Shown here one piece after another: positions 23,248 to 64,000 of a DNA stretch of 64,000 nucleotides. The stretch is from Flaccisagitta enflata (taxonomy: Eukaryota; Chaetognatha; Sagittoidea; Aphragmophora), in the NCBI GenBank assembly GCA_965153355.1, contig OZ231128.1, forward strand, positions 31,558,001 to 31,622,000, written 5' to 3'. Position 1 is the stretch's first letter. Every line of letters starts with the position of its first letter. Below the pieces are notes generated by a model. That model did no database searches. It had not been told where the DNA came from and was given only the letters and a program-made list of their open reading frames with translations. The translations under genes were made by a program, and so were the position numbers.

Positions 23248-25307
23248 ATGGTAATGAAATGTCTTATTTAGGCGGCGATATCAGAGGGGGTTGAAAAGCT
23301 CGCTCGAAAAAGATTTTTAGCGTATTGACTAAAGTGAGGACGCTGAATAAAACTGTGGAAACCATAAGTCTTTAGCATTACTCGTTTTGGTGTTTTACAA
23401 ACTTTTTTAATAAAAAAATGGGGGAAAAAAAGTAACACTTATTCTACGACTTCATTCTAAAACTCATCTCCACTGACATTTTTTTAAGTCAGAGTTAACC
23501 TTCCAATGTATCATTGCGCGTCAGGGAGGAGAGACAAACTGGCTAAAATCAACAAATAAATGGATGGACGAATACACAGATGCGCAGACAGTTCATCACT
23601 TTACCAAAGGTGGATCCGACTGCATGCAGCAGGCTGTGTCATGCAATTTAGCGCCATAGAAAAGTTGTTTTGGTGAGAGGTGATGCTAGTGCGTAACTCA
23701 CTACAGCATAGTGAAACAGCAATGATGACAAGGAAATTCGCACCATAAAAATCACCCTTACATACATCTTCATCCGAGTAAGGAAGTAGATCTAGAAGGA
23801 AAAGTGAAATATTTTCCAAACCAATTGGGTGACATCGATGAAAAAAAGAGTGACCATAATGTATATGAAATGCTATAGATTAAAAAAAAATTTAATTGTC
23901 TGTGCTTAGGTTGACCTTTATGTCCCCGGACTCTGACTCTGAATGTAAGAACAGAAAATTGTGTCAAACATCATGTCAGTTAATTCAATACTAAAAATCG
24001 GGGTTGCTTTCATCTATTATCATTCCAACGAAATCCAAAGCAAAATTTCAAGCTCTATCCATTGGTGCCACCCCCAGAACTGTAGAGGTCAGCGTTTGGC
24101 AATGCCGATGATATCTTACAGGTAGTTGAATTCGAAATTCGAGCAAAATCAGAACTGTTTCTCGTGACTAGAAGTATAACTTCAAGCGCTATCTTATTGT
24201 AGTCGAATGATTGATTGTATGACTGATTGCTTGATTGCGTGTATGATTGACATATTGACTGTCTTTTGTAGATCATTTGGTAATAATGCATTGCTTCTAA
24301 TCTTTCTCTCTACAGTGTTGAACCTGGCTTGGCCAGTGTGTATACAAGAATAAAGTCATCATACTGTTCAATACCGTTGGGCATTTACATACAGACAGGG
24401 TCGTAGGAAAGGGCTTGATAGATCTATTTAGATGCGTGCGTAGATCGCGAAACAGATTTGACTGCAGAAACTGCACCTTAATGTGCACCTTGACATATCC
24501 TCTATTTCGTCTTGATTCACCACATCCTCCTCAACCATCTCCACATCCTCATCAAGAATCTCAACTTCATTATTTGTCTCTCCAGAACTTTACCATACAC
24601 CCCACGATCACTCAACTCACTCACCCTGGTCATACACCCCACGATCACTCAACTCACTCACCCTGGTCATTCATTTTCATGCCCATCATATCCTCTTAGA
24701 GTTAACACCTGTCCCACGATTATTGTCAAGGAAGTAGTAAAACTGTAGATACATCATCACTGGTGTTGAGAAACAATATAAATCCCTAGAAATGGATATT
24801 AGTTATGTTTCTTCTGATATGTTTTATTTAAATTTTCATACTTTGCCCAATTTTGGTTGCTTATTTATAACTTTATCACAACTTTATCACTAACTAACAA
24901 CATCGAAGTCTCAATTTTTCCATGACTTTGTTTTGAATTTTGAAATCCTTCATTTTGAGAATTCAATCAAAATCCATGAGCAAATCTAAAAACTTTTCAT
25001 AAGGTTTTTAGTCGCGAAATCCGCATCAGATTATCTATCTTTATATAGATTTGGTAGACATTTGAAGTTGAGGTTTTCCTGGTAATTTTGCAATGATTTC
25101 CGTGGGGAATGTTTGTACTGTTTTTTATCTTTTTTGATTCAGCATGAAGCAATTTAGGCAAAATTCATGAGCAAAATGAAGGTTTTTTAAAGCTCTAAGT
25201 GGTGAAAAAAATTGCACATAGTTAATTATCTCCGTTTAGATTTGACAGTTGTTTGATCTTTTGACAATAATTGTGGGACAGGTGTTATATATGAAACGCC
25301 CACTGAC
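23248..25307. other. No gene recognised between the two convergent genes
   Basis: AT-rich, low-copy DNA with a 39-bp duplication (CACCCCACGATCACTCAACT at about 24599 and 24638). Searched on the plus strand for the last DPYD exon and on the minus strand for LamG4, transmembrane and tail exons of the CNTNAP gene. None was convincing. Confidence 0.5.
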
Positions 25308-61155
<35,848 letters not shown>

Positions 61156-61244
61156 CTATTGTGAAATATAAAATTAAGATTTCCAAAATAACCTTATCGC
61201 AGAAAGCATGCTTAGTAAATCATGATGTACGTTTGAGTTTGTCC

Positions 61245-62113
61245 TTTTTAGTCGCGGACTATCCACTCTAAACGAGGCTTTGCCCGTCGTCGGTTCGTCC
61301 GTCCTTCGCTCCGTCTATTCGTGGGTTACGCTCAAGTTGGAAAAATGAGCATTTAAGATGTCGCGGTTGTGGAGTGTGTGGGAGGGATGGGGAAGGGGGT
61401 TTGTATGCCCATACTCACTAAAAAATGTTACATGGATTTGAGTACTAAAGAATCTCAGGATTATGCCAAAATTGTGGGATTTTACCGTCCATCCCAATCT
61501 AGACCAATTTTGACCCCAGGAATCCAAATCTGCAGTCAAAAATGGTCTCAGGTCAATATTTCGATAGGCTACAGCTACATTTCTCAGGTCAAAATACTAT
61601 ATAAGGTCAAATTTTCAAAATTGGAAATTTGCCAATCTGATTGCAGATTCAAAATCCTTGCACAAAACTGTGTGAGGAAAGTGTCTTTCTTTTTTCAAAA
61701 TTTTGATTAGAACATAGTCAAAATTAACATCATCCGTCAAAATTAAAAAGAATTTAGACAAAAGAGCAATTTTACTCTATTTTGGATGTTTAACGCTAAT
61801 TTTGACTATGTTCCAATCAAAATTTAAAAAAAAGAAAGATACTTTCTTTTAATAGTTTTTTCCAAGGATTATGAATCTGCAATCAGATTGACAATTTTCC
61901 AATTTTGAAAATTTGACCTTATAGTATTTTGACCTGAGAAATGTAGCCGTAGCCTATCGAAATATTGGCCTGAGACCATTTCTGACTGCAGATATGGCTT
62001 CTTTGGGTCAAAATTGGTCTAGTATGGGATGGACGGTAAAATACCCAAATTTTGACATAATCCTGAGATTTTTTACCATACTCACCCATCCGTGATGATA
62101 TTGTAACCCCGCG
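61245..62113 (-). mobile_element. Interspersed element holding a long palindrome
   Basis: Family ends face outward: TTTTTAGTCGCGGACTATCC on the left, ACCCATCCGTGATGATATTG then TAACCCCGC on the right. Between them, 61450-61727 and 61793-62070 are inverted copies of about 278 bp around a 65-bp centre. Examples are AATCTCAGGATTATG and GGTCAAAATACTATA with their inverses. Confidence 0.8.
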
Positions 62114-62361
62114 AAACACTGTGCTTTTAAAATATTTCTGAGTGAACAGTCATATAAGTGGGTTTAACTGCATTTTTGCGTCGTATTGGGGTGCTATAAC
62201 ATTTATCTAGCGCGGATAAAATCATTCACCGAGCGCCTTTTGAGAAATCTTTGAAATAGAAAAAAATCAAGCCCATTTCAATACAGATTATTGGGAATAA
62301 TGTGGACTCATTATTGGATAAAATATTGCTAATCCTTGCAAAATTTTCTTTTATTTAATAG

Positions 62362-62597
62362 GTCGCACTGTATCTGGTATATCGATTTTAAAGGAGGGGC
62401 ACAGATGGATGTGCCGATTTTGGTGCGGGATCTTGATAGAGCGGTCCCGCCTATTGCGGTCCATCAAGATCTTGATGTGACATATGATAGACTATATTGT
62501 GGGAAGGCAACACTACAGGATAGTGATCTCAATATCAACCAATATCCTGTAGCTTTTTTAAACCACGATCTCGTTCTAGTGTTCAGAGCAGAGCCAG
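62362..62597 (+). other. Unrecognised open stretch, possible coding remnant
   Basis: Open for about 78 codons after a TTTAATAG acceptor-like site. Reads IDFKGGAQMDVPILVRDLDR, then LYCGKATLQDSDLNINQYPV and AFLNHDLVLVF. The composition looks coding-like, but I do not recognise the family, no good donor is visible, and the frame runs into a (GA)n array. Confidence 0.2.
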
Positions 62598-62795
<198 letters not shown>

Positions 62796-62936
62796 GAGAC
62801 AGTCAGAAAGACGGACAAACACAAAATCGGTCTCATTTACAATGGATAACGGTAAGAAAAAAAACGATCAACATGTTTGTCAGCGTTATACACCAAACAT
62901 TACATTGTTTCGGTGATTTTTTTAGTCTTTTTATAC

Positions 62937-63100
62937 TTTTTAGTCACGGACACGTGCCTCTACACCTTGCCGTGTCGATTGGTTGGTCGGTATGTCAGTA
63001 TGTCCGTCCGTCCGTCACATTTTTGAATTCCGAGCGGTTTTTGCAATACGGCTCCTGCCCAACCATCCGCGACTGGATTGCCGTGTATCCGGCCTTGTTT
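62937..63100 (-). mobile_element. Interspersed element, inverted copy
   Basis: CTTTTTAGTCACGGACACGT, GTCCGTCCGTCCGTCAC and TTCCGAGCGGTTTTTGCAAT, then ends TGCCGTGTATCCGGCCTTG. It shares the GAGCGGTTTT block with the copies at 31934 and 40644. Confidence 0.78.
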
Positions 63101-63271
63101 ATATCCTATTCTAGATTGGCACCAAACCGGACTCAACATGATCTACAAAGATTGAAGGTATCATCGTCATTGATGAATAAACGAGGGAGTCGATGAATCG
63201 AGTTTGCATGATTATCGATTTCATCATCATCTATATTGTTGCAGTGGTTACTGGTATTACGATATATAAAT

Positions 63272-63281
63272 AAACAACAGC

Positions 63282-63345
<64 letters not shown>

Positions 63346-63366
63346 ATAAAAACAAAAACAATAACA
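63272..63366. repeat. (AAC)n microsatellite
   Basis: About 30 AAC units with AAT and ATC variants. Confidence 0.96.
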
Positions 63367-63663
63367 AGTCATCCAAGGATCGCACATGGTCAGCGGTACC
63401 CAATGCCATGCTTGCTTTGCTCTTGTACAATGAATGCCGTTCATTTCATTTTGGAGGTATAGCTGAAGAAGTGGAGTGAGAGCAGGGCAGCGGCCCCATA
63501 GGGCCGATGTCCTGCAAGACACAGGGGTGATTTCATTTTTTTTCATTTTTCATAAATTTTCCATGTTATTCAATGAGAAGTTGTCATTTTATCAGTTTTC
63601 CATGTTATTCAATGGGAATTTGAGGCTGGAGATGCTTGGGGGGGGGAGGGGGGACGGACGGAC
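63367..63663 (+). mobile_element. Composite-element left arm
   Basis: CATGGTCAGCGGTACCCAAT and AGGGCAGCGGCCCCATAGGG, then CCGATGTCCTGCAAGACACA. It is followed by a single core-like GAGGCTGGAGATGCTTGG and (GGAC)n. No closing arm. Confidence 0.65.
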
Positions 63664-63690
63664 GTATGGATGGACGGACGGATGTATGGA

Positions 63691-63739
<49 letters not shown>

Positions 63740-63773
63740 AACAACAACAATAACAATAACAACAACAACAATG
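63691..63773. repeat. (AAC)n microsatellite
   Basis: About 27 AAC units with AAT variants. The remaining 63774-64000 shows nothing recognisable. Confidence 0.95.
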
Positions 63774-64000
63774 ATATTGCCCCTACAAGTAACAATCAAT
63801 AGCCGATGACTGGATTGGAATTGACTCAGAATGGGGGGGGTCGGTAGTAACCGACTTTTGAAATTCCACTCGGACATGTGTTTTGTCCATGCACAATCGC
63901 ATATCTTGATTATGTTTGAAAGGAAAATGACTTGGGGCTTAATTATTTACAGTCATGCCACATCCATCATGCCTACAGAAGGCACTAAGGAGCCCTAACG

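Noticed and set aside
24297-24488. Minus-strand frame as a LamG4 exon
   Set aside because: Only a vague strand-like pattern, no LamG signature, and no acceptor or donor in the required phase.
24415-24560. CRNCTLMCTL Cys cluster as the missing DPYD ferredoxin exon
   Set aside because: Cys spacing lacks the CxxCxxCxxxCP pattern, flanking residues do not match, and the splice phase is wrong.

Overview
The window looks like nuclear DNA of an animal, most likely a bilaterian invertebrate. It has two multi-exon genes with GT-AG introns, a BEL/Pao retrotransposon, several MITE-like DNA elements and a very high load of microsatellites and minisatellites. I cannot place the phylum from the sequence. 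No prokaryotic or organelle features, rRNA or convincing functional tRNA were seen.

Layout. (1) 1-5020: a 21-bp minisatellite, then AT-rich DNA with microsatellites and one copy of a widespread interspersed repeat. (2) 5359-17478, plus strand: twelve consecutive exons of dihydropyrimidine dehydrogenase (DPYD), the first enzyme of pyrimidine catabolism. They run from the N-terminal Fe-S ligands to the start of the C-terminal ferredoxin-like domain. All junctions keep frame. The first exons lie left of the window, and the last exon(s) after 17478 were not found. (3) 17.5-25.3 kb: repeats, a minisatellite, and a 5'-truncated BEL/Pao element whose pol end is split by a small hAT-like MITE. (4) 25308-61155, minus strand: thirteen exons (one tentative) of a contactin-associated protein / Neurexin IV gene (CNTNAP family). 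They cover LamG2, EGF, the fibrinogen-like region, LamG3, the second EGF and the start of LamG4. The 5' exons lie right of the window, and the LamG4-transmembrane-tail exons were not found on the left. Its introns reach 21.5 kb and hold most of the repeats. The two genes converge and have no evident functional link.

Most notable. At DPYD exon borders, pieces spanning the intron-exon junction are tandemly duplicated inside the adjacent intron. This makes rows of decoy acceptors (before the exons at 5359 and 8565) and decoy donors (after the exons ending at 8732 and 15094). A related single copy of a CNTNAP exon start sits about 1.2 kb away in its intron. The window also carries about 25 copies or fragments of one interspersed family. 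It has an AAGGCCGGATACAC-like start and a GTCGCG...CGCGAC hairpin followed by TAAAAAC. Some copies have inverted inner arms around a 20-21 bp minisatellite core, which resembles non-autonomous Helitron/Helentron elements. A terminal-inverted-repeat element with tRNA-like A and B boxes, and two arrays of a 13-bp palindromic unit sharing the same leader, are also worth checking.
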